The notes under the pieces: generated by a model | Told to the model about the DNA's origin: nothing | Database searches by the model: none | Seen by the model: only the letters and a program-made list of their open reading frames with translations | Assembly (NCBI RefSeq): GCF_030325625.1 | Contig: NZ_JACAIS010000005.1 | Span: 62,001-126,000, forward strand | From: Sphingobacterium sp. N143 | GTDB lineage: Bacteria; Bacteroidota; Bacteroidia; Sphingobacteriales; Sphingobacteriaceae | Direction of reading: 5' to 3' | DNA: 64,000 nt | Made by a program: the position numbers and the translations under genes | Part shown: positions 43,815 to 52,539 of the stretch, in pieces | How the letters are laid out: the number at the start of each line of letters is the position of its first letter | How positions within the stretch are numbered: the stretch's first letter is position 1

Positions 43815-46538
43815 TTATAAAAACATTTTGGTAAAATCCCAGGATAACTTTAGCATATAATACCTGCGTATGGTATCATAGCGCCGCTGCGTAAAGATCG
43901 AAGTTGATGCCGAACGGCTAAAACCCTTATTTTGATTGAGCACGTCGTTAATCATAAAGTCCAACACCAGCGATTCATTTTTCAAGAATTTCTTACTTAC
44001 ACCGGGATGCAGCAGAAATTGCTCAAACTTCTCATCAAAAGCCTTGGTCGCGGCCTCATAAGTATAATTGTAATTCGTATAGACTTTAAATGTTTTACTG
44101 ATAAAGTACTCCACACTGCCATATGATCCAAACACGAAGCCATTACTATTCGTATGCTGTTCCAGGCTAGATTTCATCAGCCGGTACTGCGGACTCAGGT
44201 TGAGATCAAAATTTAATCCTGTTTTGGTATCCCTTCTAAAGTTATAGACAAAATTAAAATTTGTCGTATTGACCTGATTCAACTGCTTGTTGAACATATT
44301 GTAATTATCACTCATATTCAGATAAAACTGCGGTGTATTGGACAATCCAAGTTTTTTGCTCAACTTGAAATGATAGCCCGACCAAATATTAACTGAAGTA
44401 TTTGTCTTACCCGCCACATTATTCCAGGTATAGGTATTAATCCCCTTCAGTGTATCTATATTTTGGGTAATTGGGTTTTTCTCCAGCGAAATATTTCCAC
44501 CGACATAGACATAGTTACCCGTCAGGACACGAAACGAGTTGTAATTAATGTTCAGCGAATTCTTAAAGGAAGGCTTTAGATTTTCATTCCCCAAATAACG
44601 GTTGATCTGATCTGAATTATCTAGGATAGGCTGAATCTGCCGCATTGATGGCAACTGATTCTTGCCGGTATAGTTCAGCCAAAGCCCTTTCGTTTTGGTA
44701 AAGGAATACCCAGCACTAACATTGGGATTATAGGTAAAGTAGCTTCGAGACAGTCCCTGATCCGTATAATTATTATATTGTTTGAGCCTGTCGTTATTAA
44801 AATTGTTGGCTATGGTAAACTTAAATTTGTCTGTCGTATGGACAATCGCCAATTTATAGCTACTGCTTCTTCGATCAAAAGTATAATTATTGCTGAACCG
44901 AGGGTCAAGCTGCTCGTAATCACCTTTACTGTCCTTATTGAAGGATTCGACCACTGAGGTATTGTTATTTCTCTCTATCCCGGTTCCAACTACGAGGTTC
45001 AGGACTTTAGACAGAGGTTCCGTATAAGAAACAGAGGCACTTTGCACATCATTCCTGTTTGTACGGTCCTTCCGCTGGTCGGTCATCGAATCAGTCTTTA
45101 GGTCATAGTTTTTAAGCATAGAGTTCAGATGTCCGGTACCTAACATTTCATTTTTTCTAAATTGCCCATCAATGGTCAGGGACCGCCCTTTTTTCCTGAA
45201 TTTATGGGTAAATATTGCACTCAAGTTCAATTCATTGACCTTATTCTCGATCAGCTCACGCGTATTCTCAGCAATCGTTGTATCTGTATTTTGAGAAAAC
45301 TGATAAGCCTCACGTCTATTGTCTGACCAAAGATTCTTCCTGGAAGCTCCAGCCCGGATCGTCAGTACATTGAGTGAGTCAAGGTTCAGGTCATACTTTA
45401 GATTAGCCCGATGCTGGTCATTTTCCGTATCTACGGATTTGACAGAACGATTATTGATCAAACCACTGCTAATCGTTTCGTCTTCCCCCTCACTGCTCAA
45501 TCGTCCATATTTATAATTGAGATTGACATTATGCTTGTCTTTAGCAAACTTGTCCGAAAAATTCACGCCTGAATTAATAGCCTGAGGGATACCAATAACC
45601 CCCTGTCCCGAGAAAGGATCAGTAAAATTGGTCCAGGACATGGACCCATCATCACCATAGGATACACCTGAATCACCGCCATATTTCTGTGCATCCTGCC
45701 AATTCATACTTGTGGTGCCATTATTCCCAAACAGACCATACACAGAAATCTTTTGAGAACCTTTAAACTTGTTTAACATCAATTGCCCCATGTAATAATC
45801 GTCTGTGCCGCCTCCAAGCAATGCCTTTCCAAACATACCGTTTTTAGACCCTTCCTTTAGCTTGACATTGATGGTCTGTTCGCGCTGCCCATCATCCACA
45901 CCTGTACGTTCAGCCTGTTCAGATTTCTTTTCATATACCTGAACTTTGTCCACCATGTCTGACCGAATATTCCGGGTAACCAGGGTGGGATCATCACCAA
46001 AAAACTCTTCTCCATCGACAAGGACCTTTTTGACTGTTTTACCCTGTGCGGTAATTTTTCCCGAGGCATCGACAGTTATTCCAGGCAGGACTTTCAGTAG
46101 ATCTTCTACTTTTGCATTCTTTTCGACTTTAAAACTTCCGGCATCATATTCTGTCGTATCCCCTTTGATGGTAATGGGGATACGCCCCGTCACGATGACT
46201 TCTTCAAGTAAAGTTGCCGTATTGGTCAGTCCAATGGCTAGATTCGTATAGTCTCTCTCCGGAAGAATCTCGGTATAATAATCGCCATACTTTGGATAGC
46301 TTACGATCAATACATAAGCCCCTGTATCTGGCTTGGGTAAAGAAAATAAACCCTGCTCATCAGACCGTGTAAAACTTGTCAACATGGAATCTTTAGCGGT
46401 CAGTAGCATGACGGTCGCATTCGTTAACTTTAACTGGTCTTTAACATCACTTACTTTTCCGGAAATTTTGGATTGACCCAAGGTCGCCCCATATAGACCA
46501 AAAACAAAAAATAAGAGAATCGGTAACACTCTTTTCAT
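43815..46538 (-). CDS. Outer-membrane beta-barrel protein with carboxypeptidase-regulatory-like domain
   Basis: A 907-residue TonB-receptor-like protein. Signal peptide 1-21, a CarboxypepD-reg-like Ig domain (KISGKVSDVKDQLKLTNATV onward to about 100), a plug-like domain (TLLEEVIVTGRIPITIKGDT near 110, KKVLVDGEEFFGDD near 172) and a barrel from about 230 to the C-terminal aromatic-ended strand (KLSWDFTKMFL). It lacks a clear TonB box at the usual place. It is the partner of the GLPGLI gene downstream. Substrate unknown. Confidence 0.85.
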   Translation of the reverse strand: MKRVLPILLFFVFGLYGATLGQSKISGKVSDVKDQLKLTNATVMLLTAKDSMLTSFTRSDEQGLFSLPKPDTGAYVLIVSYPKYGDYYTEILPERDYTNLAIGLTNTATLLEEVIVTGRIPITIKGDTTEYDAGSFKVEKNAKVEDLLKVLPGITVDASGKITAQGKTVKKVLVDGEEFFGDDPTLVTRNIRSDMVDKVQVYEKKSEQAERTGVDDGQREQTINVKLKEGSKNGMFGKALLGGGTDDYYMGQLMLNKFKGSQKISVYGLFGNNGTTSMNWQDAQKYGGDSGVSYGDDGSMSWTNFTDPFSGQGVIGIPQAINSGVNFSDKFAKDKHNVNLNYKYGRLSSEGEDETISSGLINNRSVKSVDTENDQHRANLKYDLNLDSLNVLTIRAGASRKNLWSDNRREAYQFSQNTDTTIAENTRELIENKVNELNLSAIFTHKFRKKGRSLTIDGQFRKNEMLGTGHLNSMLKNYDLKTDSMTDQRKDRTNRNDVQSASVSYTEPLSKVLNLVVGTGIERNNNTSVVESFNKDSKGDYEQLDPRFSNNYTFDRRSSSYKLAIVHTTDKFKFTIANNFNNDRLKQYNNYTDQGLSRSYFTYNPNVSAGYSFTKTKGLWLNYTGKNQLPSMRQIQPILDNSDQINRYLGNENLKPSFKNSLNINYNSFRVLTGNYVYVGGNISLEKNPITQNIDTLKGINTYTWNNVAGKTNTSVNIWSGYHFKLSKKLGLSNTPQFYLNMSDNYNMFNKQLNQVNTTNFNFVYNFRRDTKTGLNFDLNLSPQYRLMKSSLEQHTNSNGFVFGSYGSVEYFISKTFKVYTNYNYTYEAATKAFDEKFEQFLLHPGVSKKFLKNESLVLDFMINDVLNQNKGFSRSASTSIFTQRRYDTIRRYYMLKLSWDFTKMFL

Positions 46539-46876
46539 AAAATTGTTGGATAGTATTTTAACATCAATATAGCATAAGTATATAAAACCAATGTTTTGTT
46601 ACAGTAAATTTAATTTTATTTCACAAAACACCTTTTAATGACAAACTATATTTATTAAGAAAATAAAAGTTAAAATAAGGACACATTAAAGAAACATATT
46701 CCATAAAAAAAATAGAAGTCAGTGATAACTTCAGTAGTTTACATTTGAATAAATAGCTCCACTTGCGGATTTATTTCCATTACGAATAGGCATGAGATAA
46801 GTTCTTTTCTGAAAAGGTTACAACAAATTGAGTTAAGTATAGTGATTTGTGTAAATTTGTTTCAAATACAAACAAT
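46539..46876. other. AT-rich intergenic region between divergent genes
   Basis: A 338-bp interval with the 5' regions of the outer-membrane barrel gene (minus) and the M20 gene (plus). Only the M20 promoter (46828-46859) can be placed. I see no gene, strong hairpin or repeat. Confidence 0.5.
46828..46859 (+). promoter_or_regulatory. Promoter for the M20 dipeptidase gene
   Basis: TTG at 46828-46830, a 21-base spacer, then TAAATTTG (46852-46859), an exact TAnnTTTG. Transcription would begin just before the ATG at 46877, which fixes the start. Confidence 0.6.
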
Positions 46877-48247
46877 ATGCAAAACATTAAAGAATATGTA
46901 GAAGCAAACAAACAACGTTTTTTGGATGAGTTGTTTGATTTATTGCGTTTGCCATCAGTAAGTGCCGATCCTAAATTCAAAGGTGATGTACAAAAAACAG
47001 CTGAATTTGTCGCCCAAAAATTACGTGATGCCGGAGCTGACAATGTTGAGGTCTGTGCTACTGCTGGAAATCCAATCGTTTATGGTGAAAAAATTATCGA
47101 TCCGGCATTACCGACCGTATTGACGTATGGTCACTATGATGTACAACCTGCTGATCCATATGAGCTATGGGATACCCCTCCATTTGAACCAACAATACGT
47201 GACGGTAAAATATATGCCCGGGGATCTGCGGATGACAAGGGACAGTTTTACATGCATGTAAAAGCTTTCGAATACATGATGAAAAACGATGCTTTGGCAT
47301 GTAATATCAAATTTATGATCGAAGGTGAAGAAGAAGTGGGCTCTGTTAATCTTGGAACATTTGTCAAAGAGAACACTGAAAGACTTAAGGCGGACGTTAT
47401 TGTCATTTCTGATACATCCATGATCAGTATGGCTCAGCCATCTTTAGAAACTGGCCTGCGTGGGCTTTCTTATGTTGAAGTTGAGGTCACTGGTCCCAAT
47501 AGAGACCTGCACTCTGGTGTGTATGGTGGCGCGGTAGCCAACCCGGCGACCATTCTTGCCAAATTGATAGCTTCCTTACATGATGAAAATAATCACATTG
47601 CCATTCCTGGATTTTATGACGACGTCGTTGAATTAACTGCCGAGGAACGCAAAGCATTGAATGAAGCACCATTTGATATCGAGGCCTATAAATCAGATCT
47701 AGGCATTCAAAATATCTGGGGAGAAAAGGGATTTACAACCTTGGAACGCACAGGAATCCGTCCAACATTGGAAGTCAATGGCATCTGGGGCGGGTATATC
47801 GGTGAGGGGGCCAAGACTGTATTGCCGGCAAAAGCAAATGCAAAAATTTCCATGCGTCTTGTTCCCAACCAGGATTCCAACCGCATTACAGCATTATTCA
47901 AAAAACATTTTGAGCAAATCGCTCCTGACTATGTAAAAGTCGTGGTGACACCACATCATGGCGGCGAACCTGTTGTGACACCGACCGACAGCATTGCTTA
48001 CCAAGCTGCCGAAAAAGCTTTACATGAAACATTTGGTGTTAAACCAATCCCAACACGTGGCGGCGGTTCAATCCCGATCGTTGCTTTATTTGAGGAAGTA
48101 CTCGGACTGAAGACCGTTCTTCTTGGTTTTGGTCTGGATAGCGACAATTTGCATTCACCAAACGAAAAATATGGAATTGAAAACTACCTGATGGGTATTT
48201 CTACTATTCCTTTATTTCATAAATATTACGCAGAACTAAGCAAATAA
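46877..48247 (+). CDS. M20 family dipeptidase
   Basis: A 456-residue cytoplasmic zinc peptidase of the M20 (carnosinase/PepV-like) family. Metal-site motifs are TYGHYDVQPADP near 77, ARGSADDKGQF near 110 and EGEEEVGS near 140-147, with a later HSGVYGG near 210 in the lid domain and LGFGLDSDNLHSPNEKY near 420-438. No signal peptide. It fits peptide degradation together with the exported peptidases. Confidence 0.93.
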   Translation: MQNIKEYVEANKQRFLDELFDLLRLPSVSADPKFKGDVQKTAEFVAQKLRDAGADNVEVCATAGNPIVYGEKIIDPALPTVLTYGHYDVQPADPYELWDTPPFEPTIRDGKIYARGSADDKGQFYMHVKAFEYMMKNDALACNIKFMIEGEEEVGSVNLGTFVKENTERLKADVIVISDTSMISMAQPSLETGLRGLSYVEVEVTGPNRDLHSGVYGGAVANPATILAKLIASLHDENNHIAIPGFYDDVVELTAEERKALNEAPFDIEAYKSDLGIQNIWGEKGFTTLERTGIRPTLEVNGIWGGYIGEGAKTVLPAKANAKISMRLVPNQDSNRITALFKKHFEQIAPDYVKVVVTPHHGGEPVVTPTDSIAYQAAEKALHETFGVKPIPTRGGGSIPIVALFEEVLGLKTVLLGFGLDSDNLHSPNEKYGIENYLMGISTIPLFHKYYAELSK

Positions 48248-48265
48248 TTTAGTTTTTCTATACTT

Positions 48266-48308
48266 AAAGGGTTATTTTTAAATTTTAGAAATAACCCTTT
48301 ATATTTTT
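48266..48308 (+). terminator. Terminator after the M20 gene, abutting the lysR start
   Basis: AAAGGGTTATTT (48266-48277) pairs with AAATAACCCTTT (48289-48300), followed by ATATTTTT, and the lysR ATG is at 48309. It could end the M20 transcript or fold in the lysR leader. Confidence 0.75.
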
Positions 48309-49211
48309 ATGGATTTTGACTTTCGTTTACTTGTTTTTTATACCGCAGCACAACATCTTAATTTTACCAAGACTGCTTCGGCACTCTTTATCTCCCAGCC
48401 TGCGGTGAGTAAAAATATCCAAGAACTGGAAAAAAAACTCGGCATACCTCTCTTTGAAAGAAAGGGCAATAACCTCAATCTGACGGAATCAGGTCAGATA
48501 CTCCATAAATATGCGCAGCAGATCATTAATCTCTACAACCAAGCCGGACAGGAGATCCAGGAATTGCAGCTAGGGCGCAAGGGAAATCTTGTCCTGGGCG
48601 CCAGCACAACGATATCTCAATATGTGCTACCTACATTACTTGCGGGTTTTCTGGCCCAATATCCAAACAACCGAATTCAATCCTTTCAATCCAATAGCCG
48701 AAGTATTGAAGAACAGCTGATAGACAAGACCTTGGACCTGGGCATCACCGAAGGCTCTACGGACAATAGGGCTCTAAAATATATCCCTTTCATGAAGGAT
48801 GAACTCGTTTTGGTCACCAATAGCAATAACCCCCTTTTAAATCAGCTGAAGAAGCCTATGCTATCGGATATCTTGCTTTTGCCATTAGTTCTCCGAGAAC
48901 AAGGTTCGGGTACCCGGACAATTATTGAAAATACGTTAAAAGACCACCGGATCAACCTCTCTGAAATCCAAATAGACATGATCCTTCCCTCTACAGAAAG
49001 TATCAAAGGCTATTTGGTCCACCGCAACAGCTTTGCATTTTTATCCATCCATACCATCCAGAAAGAAGTCTTGAACAATCAACTTACCATTGTCGATATC
49101 CCACAATTAAGCATTGAGCGTTATTTTCATTTCACGCATCTTTATGGTGGGCTTACAGGTACCCCGAATCAATTTCTGCAATTTTGCCTCCGCCAGCATG
49201 CCAAGGTATAA
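48309..49211 (+). CDS. LysR family transcriptional regulator
   Basis: A 300-residue LTTR. N-terminal winged helix DFRLLVFYTAAQHLNFTKTA with SQPAVSKNIQELEKKLGIPL near 30-50, then a type-2 periplasmic-binding-like effector domain from about 90, which begins GNLVLGASTTISQYVLPTLL, the form typical of CysL/CbbR-like members. It lies 80 bp before the tsdA-like operon in the same direction. Control of that operon is a reasonable inference, and the effector may be a sulfur compound. No terminator separates the genes. Confidence 0.85.
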   Translation: MDFDFRLLVFYTAAQHLNFTKTASALFISQPAVSKNIQELEKKLGIPLFERKGNNLNLTESGQILHKYAQQIINLYNQAGQEIQELQLGRKGNLVLGASTTISQYVLPTLLAGFLAQYPNNRIQSFQSNSRSIEEQLIDKTLDLGITEGSTDNRALKYIPFMKDELVLVTNSNNPLLNQLKKPMLSDILLLPLVLREQGSGTRTIIENTLKDHRINLSEIQIDMILPSTESIKGYLVHRNSFAFLSIHTIQKEVLNNQLTIVDIPQLSIERYFHFTHLYGGLTGTPNQFLQFCLRQHAKV

Positions 49212-49265
49212 CATTTGGTTATAACTCATAAGTAAACTTCGTTTTAATCCATCTTCTTTAGCGGG

Positions 49266-49273
49266 TAGATTTG
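49266..49273 (+). promoter_or_regulatory. -7 promoter box for the tsdA-like operon
   Basis: TAGATTTG is an exact TAnnTTTG match, 19 bases before the ATG at 49292. No good -33 element is seen, which suits an activator-dependent promoter. Confidence 0.5.
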
Positions 49274-49291
49274 TACAAACGAATCAGTGGT

Positions 49292-50269
49292 ATGGAATTA
49301 AAAAAACTAACAAATTATTTAAAAGCCTTAAGTTGGATTATTGTTGCCTTGGTCATTACCTGTGCTACACTCTGTGTATTCCCACTCAAACATAGCGCAG
49401 ACAATTCTTCGGATTCTTCCACTGTTGTTGGTGATTCACTGATCAGTCATGTATCACAATTCAAAGAGATTTCTTTTGGAGACAATGCCGAGGGTGAAAT
49501 GGCAAGCTACGGCGAAAAGCTCATCAAAAACACCTACGAGTATTTTTACGATGGTGAGGTAAAGATTGGGAACAGACTAGCCTGTGGAAGCTGCCATCTC
49601 AATGGTGGCACGAAGGCCTTTGCTGCACCCTATGTTGGGCTGATCAATGTTTTCCCCACTTATATCGGTCGTGAAAACAAAATTGAATCACTGGAAGAGC
49701 GGATCAATGGTTGCTTTGAAAGAAGTATGAACGGCCGTGCGATTCCAGAAAATAGCAGGGAAATGCGTGCTATCGTTACTTACATCAAAAATATCAGTAT
49801 AAATACAGTCAATAAAGGCCGACTGGAGGGACAAGGTTTTATAAAACTCGATGTCCCTAAACGAGCCGCCGACCTAAAACATGGCCAGTTGGTCTTTGAG
49901 GGCAAATGTACCAGCTGTCATGGAAAAGATGGACAGGGAATGCGGCAGCCCGAAGGCAAGGGATACCTATACCCGCCTTTATGGGGAGCAGATAGTTACA
50001 ATGATGGGGCCGGTATGGCCCGTCTGCTGACTGCGGCCCGCTTTATCAAAGCCAATATGCCCCTAGGCGCAACTTATGATGCACCACAGCTCAGTGATGA
50101 TGAAGCTTATGACGTGGCGGCCTACATCAATTCTTTTGACCGACCAAAAAAAGCAAACAAGGAACTTGACTATCCCAATTTACATAAAAAACCAAAGGAT
50201 AGTCCGTACCCACCTTATGCGGATAATATTAGTTTAGAACAACACAAACACGGACCTTATAATTTTTAA
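49292..50269 (+). CDS. tsdA: TsdA-like dihaem cytochrome c (thiosulfate dehydrogenase)
   Basis: A 325-residue protein with an N-terminal membrane anchor or signal (about 12-31) and two c-type haem sites, CGSCH (98-102) and CTSCH (206-210). The segment INGCFERSMNGR near 138-149 is the thiosulfate dehydrogenase hallmark. Its Cys141 lies 43 residues after the first haem Cys, the spacing I recall for the axial Cys ligand in Allochromatium TsdA. The enzyme oxidises thiosulfate to tetrathionate, or the reverse, in the periplasm. It heads the operon with the DsrE-like and binding-protein genes. Confidence 0.78.
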   Translation: MELKKLTNYLKALSWIIVALVITCATLCVFPLKHSADNSSDSSTVVGDSLISHVSQFKEISFGDNAEGEMASYGEKLIKNTYEYFYDGEVKIGNRLACGSCHLNGGTKAFAAPYVGLINVFPTYIGRENKIESLEERINGCFERSMNGRAIPENSREMRAIVTYIKNISINTVNKGRLEGQGFIKLDVPKRAADLKHGQLVFEGKCTSCHGKDGQGMRQPEGKGYLYPPLWGADSYNDGAGMARLLTAARFIKANMPLGATYDAPQLSDDEAYDVAAYINSFDRPKKANKELDYPNLHKKPKDSPYPPYADNISLEQHKHGPYNF

Positions 50270-50273
50270 AGTG

Positions 50274-50744
50274 ATGAAAAAACAACTGACAATTGCCTGC
50301 CTCCTTGTCGCAATAGCCACCCTTGGAGCTAAAGCACAAGACAATAAATTATTGCTGCAAAACCGTCAATATACAGGTGCTGTAGCACAAAAAAAAGCCT
50401 ACAAGGCAATTTATCAATTGGATAGTAACGATCCTAAAACAATTGAGAAGGCTATCCGAAACATCAATAATGTCTTAAAAGACCCCAGGCTAAAAGGTCA
50501 TTTACAAATTGAACTGGTAGCTTTTTCAGGCGGTACAGAGGCTTATTTAAAAAAGAACAGCCAATACCAACAACCCTTACGCGAGCTGGTTGAGAAAGGA
50601 GTCATCGTCGCACAATGTCTCAACACATTAGAGGAAAAACATATTGCAAAGGAAGAGCTATTTGACTTCATAGGCTATGTTCCCAGTGGCAATGGGGAAT
50701 TGATACTTAGGGCGAACGAAGGCTGGGTCATTGTCAAACCATAA
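50274..50744 (+). CDS. Periplasmic DsrE-like protein
   Basis: A 156-residue exported protein (signal 1-20, ending GAKAQD) with a DsrE/DsrF/TusD fold: IEKAIRNINNVLKDPRLKGH near 55-75, IELVAFSGG near 77, LVEKGVIVAQCLNTLEEKHI near 105-125. The single Cys lies where DsrE-type proteins bind sulfane sulfur. Family members are mostly cytoplasmic; an exported one beside a TsdA-like cytochrome suggests periplasmic sulfur carrying. ATG at 50274 is preferred over GTG at 50271. It starts 4 bp after the cytochrome stop. Confidence 0.75.
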   Translation: MKKQLTIACLLVAIATLGAKAQDNKLLLQNRQYTGAVAQKKAYKAIYQLDSNDPKTIEKAIRNINNVLKDPRLKGHLQIELVAFSGGTEAYLKKNSQYQQPLRELVEKGVIVAQCLNTLEEKHIAKEELFDFIGYVPSGNGELILRANEGWVIVKP

Positions 50745-50767
50745 TCATCACTGACAACAAGATAAAT

Positions 50768-51682
50768 ATGAATAAACTTAGCATACTTAGCCTGGTCATC
50801 ACGGTATTTGCCTTCCAACAGGGCAAGGCACAGGAACATCGCTTTGACCCGCCGTGGAACAGTCCTCCAGCATCGGCTCTTAATTTTACAGTACCAGGGA
50901 TCGATAATATTCCAGACTTATATGGCGACATTGAAGATCCTCAGTTGACGATTTTCTTCGCGGGCAATCAATTCATGGTCGTTGATGACCTGCTCACTTC
51001 GTTCAAAAAAGAATATCCACAATATGAACGTATCTTTGTGGAAACATTGCCGCCGGGTATTTTGGCTAAACAGATCAAAGGTGGTTCCATCACTGTGGGC
51101 AATCTGCGTATTACGCATAAACCTGACATTTATACCGCAAGTAAACGGGCCATCAGTGAAATGGATGATTATTTTAGTCATACCCAGGTCTATTGCCATA
51201 ACAATATATGCTTGATGATTCCGGCGGGAAACCCTGCAAATATCAGGACGTTAAATGATCTTGGTAAGCCCAGAGTCCGGGTCAGCATGCCCAACCCACA
51301 ATGGGAAGGTATAGGTGAGCAGATCAAAGCATCTTATAAAAAAGCTGGTGGCGAGCAACTTGTCACAAGAATAATGGAAGATAAGGTAAAAGATGGCAGC
51401 ACTTACCTCACAAAGATACATCATCGGGAAAGCCCTATGCGTATCCTATATGGAGAAGCCGACGCTGCACCTGTCTGGACATCTGAGGTGGTCTACCAGA
51501 AATTGATTGGTCACCCTGTCGAAGCAGTCAATATCCCAACTGAGCAGAATACAACGGCCACCTATGTCGCTGCAAAGCTCAAAAATGCCCCTCATGGCCA
51601 GGCTGCTGATGATTTTCTTAAATTTATGGATTCCCCAACCGCCAAACAGATCTACAAAAAATACGGTTTTACGATAGACTAA
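50768..51682 (+). CDS. Orphan ModA-like extracytoplasmic binding protein
   Basis: A 304-residue exported protein (signal 1-21) of the type 2 periplasmic-binding fold, of the molybdate/sulfate (ModA/SBP_bac_11) group: LTIFFAGNQFMVVDDLL near 60, ICLMIPAGNPANIRTLNDL near 146, YGEADAAPVWTSEVVYQ near 222 and a C-terminal MDSPTAKQIYKKYGF, typical for ModA. It is not followed by permease or ATPase genes, so it is not an obvious transporter subunit. Position suggests that it binds a sulfur oxyanion. That is inference. Confidence 0.75.
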   Translation: MNKLSILSLVITVFAFQQGKAQEHRFDPPWNSPPASALNFTVPGIDNIPDLYGDIEDPQLTIFFAGNQFMVVDDLLTSFKKEYPQYERIFVETLPPGILAKQIKGGSITVGNLRITHKPDIYTASKRAISEMDDYFSHTQVYCHNNICLMIPAGNPANIRTLNDLGKPRVRVSMPNPQWEGIGEQIKASYKKAGGEQLVTRIMEDKVKDGSTYLTKIHHRESPMRILYGEADAAPVWTSEVVYQKLIGHPVEAVNIPTEQNTTATYVAAKLKNAPHGQAADDFLKFMDSPTAKQIYKKYGFTID

Positions 51683-51718
51683 AAAGAAAATGGATAATTA
51701 ATTATCCATTTTCTTTTT
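51681..51718 (+). terminator. Intrinsic terminator of the tsdA-like operon
   Basis: A 38-bp perfect palindrome (arms 51681-51699 and 51700-51718, GAAAATGGATAATT and its complement), followed by T. It overlaps the stop codon. Confidence 0.8.
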
Positions 51719-51747
51719 TTACTTTAGGTCAAAATTAGTTGGATTGT

Positions 51748-52539
51748 ATGGTTCTATTGCTCAAAAAACTCCATCGTTATTGGTATTTTATAAGCGTTCT
51801 ACTCGTTTTTGTCCTCTTCTTTCCTTACATCTATCTTTTAGCTCAGGATCCGGAAAAAAACTATGCCCGAATCGCACGCATGCGGCGATGGGTTTCAGTA
51901 GGTGGATCAGCACTGGCAGGAATATTTTTTAAGGTTACCTATGAATCAGCATTGCCATGGGACCGTCCCATGGTCCTATGTCCCAATCATACTTCAGTCC
52001 TCGATATCACTGCACTGACTTACCTCTGTCCACTTCCTTTTTCATTTATTGGAAAAGCCTCCCTGTTAAAGAATCCAGTAACCCGCATCTTTTTTAAAAC
52101 CATCGATATCCCTGTCACTAGAAAAAGTAAGATTTCATCATTCAAAGCCTTTCAACGGGCAAATGAGCTTGTTCAAAATGGGCGAAGCGTCGTCATCTTT
52201 CCCGAAGGAAAAATTGATGACAGTTTTCCCCCACAGATACATCCTTTTAAATCCGGGGCATTTCGGATTGCTGTCCAAAACAACGTTGCCATTGTACCTA
52301 TTGTCATTGAGAATGCCTGGGATATCTTTTTTGATGATGGTGCAAAAAGAGGTTCGCATCCTGGTATCGTCAAAATACATGTTTTTAGCCCTATAGAGAC
52401 GGAAGATTTTGATGACCACAATACCGCAGCATTGGAGAAAATTGTATACGACAAAATGCATTCCTATTGGATTATGAAGAATAAATCGTATTTTCATGAC
52501 CCAGAGAACATCCAAAAAATATGTCAGCAAAGATATTAA
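51748..52539 (+). CDS. plsC: 1-acyl-sn-glycerol-3-phosphate acyltransferase
   Basis: A 263-residue membrane acyltransferase making phosphatidic acid from lysophosphatidic acid. N-terminal membrane segment about 10-30; motif I NHTSVLD near 78, motif [13 protein letters not shown] near 152. ATG at 51748 is used rather than TTG at 51739. The gene overlaps the ABC ATPase gene by 19 bp. Specific acyltransferase class is by motif only. Confidence 0.88.
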   Translation: MVLLLKKLHRYWYFISVLLVFVLFFPYIYLLAQDPEKNYARIARMRRWVSVGGSALAGIFFKVTYESALPWDRPMVLCPNHTSVLDITALTYLCPLPFSFIGKASLLKNPVTRIFFKTIDIPVTRKSKISSFKAFQRANELVQNGRSVVIFPEGKIDDSFPPQIHPFKSGAFRIAVQNNVAIVPIVIENAWDIFFDDGAKRGSHPGIVKIHVFSPIETEDFDDHNTAALEKIVYDKMHSYWIMKNKSYFHDPENIQKICQQRY

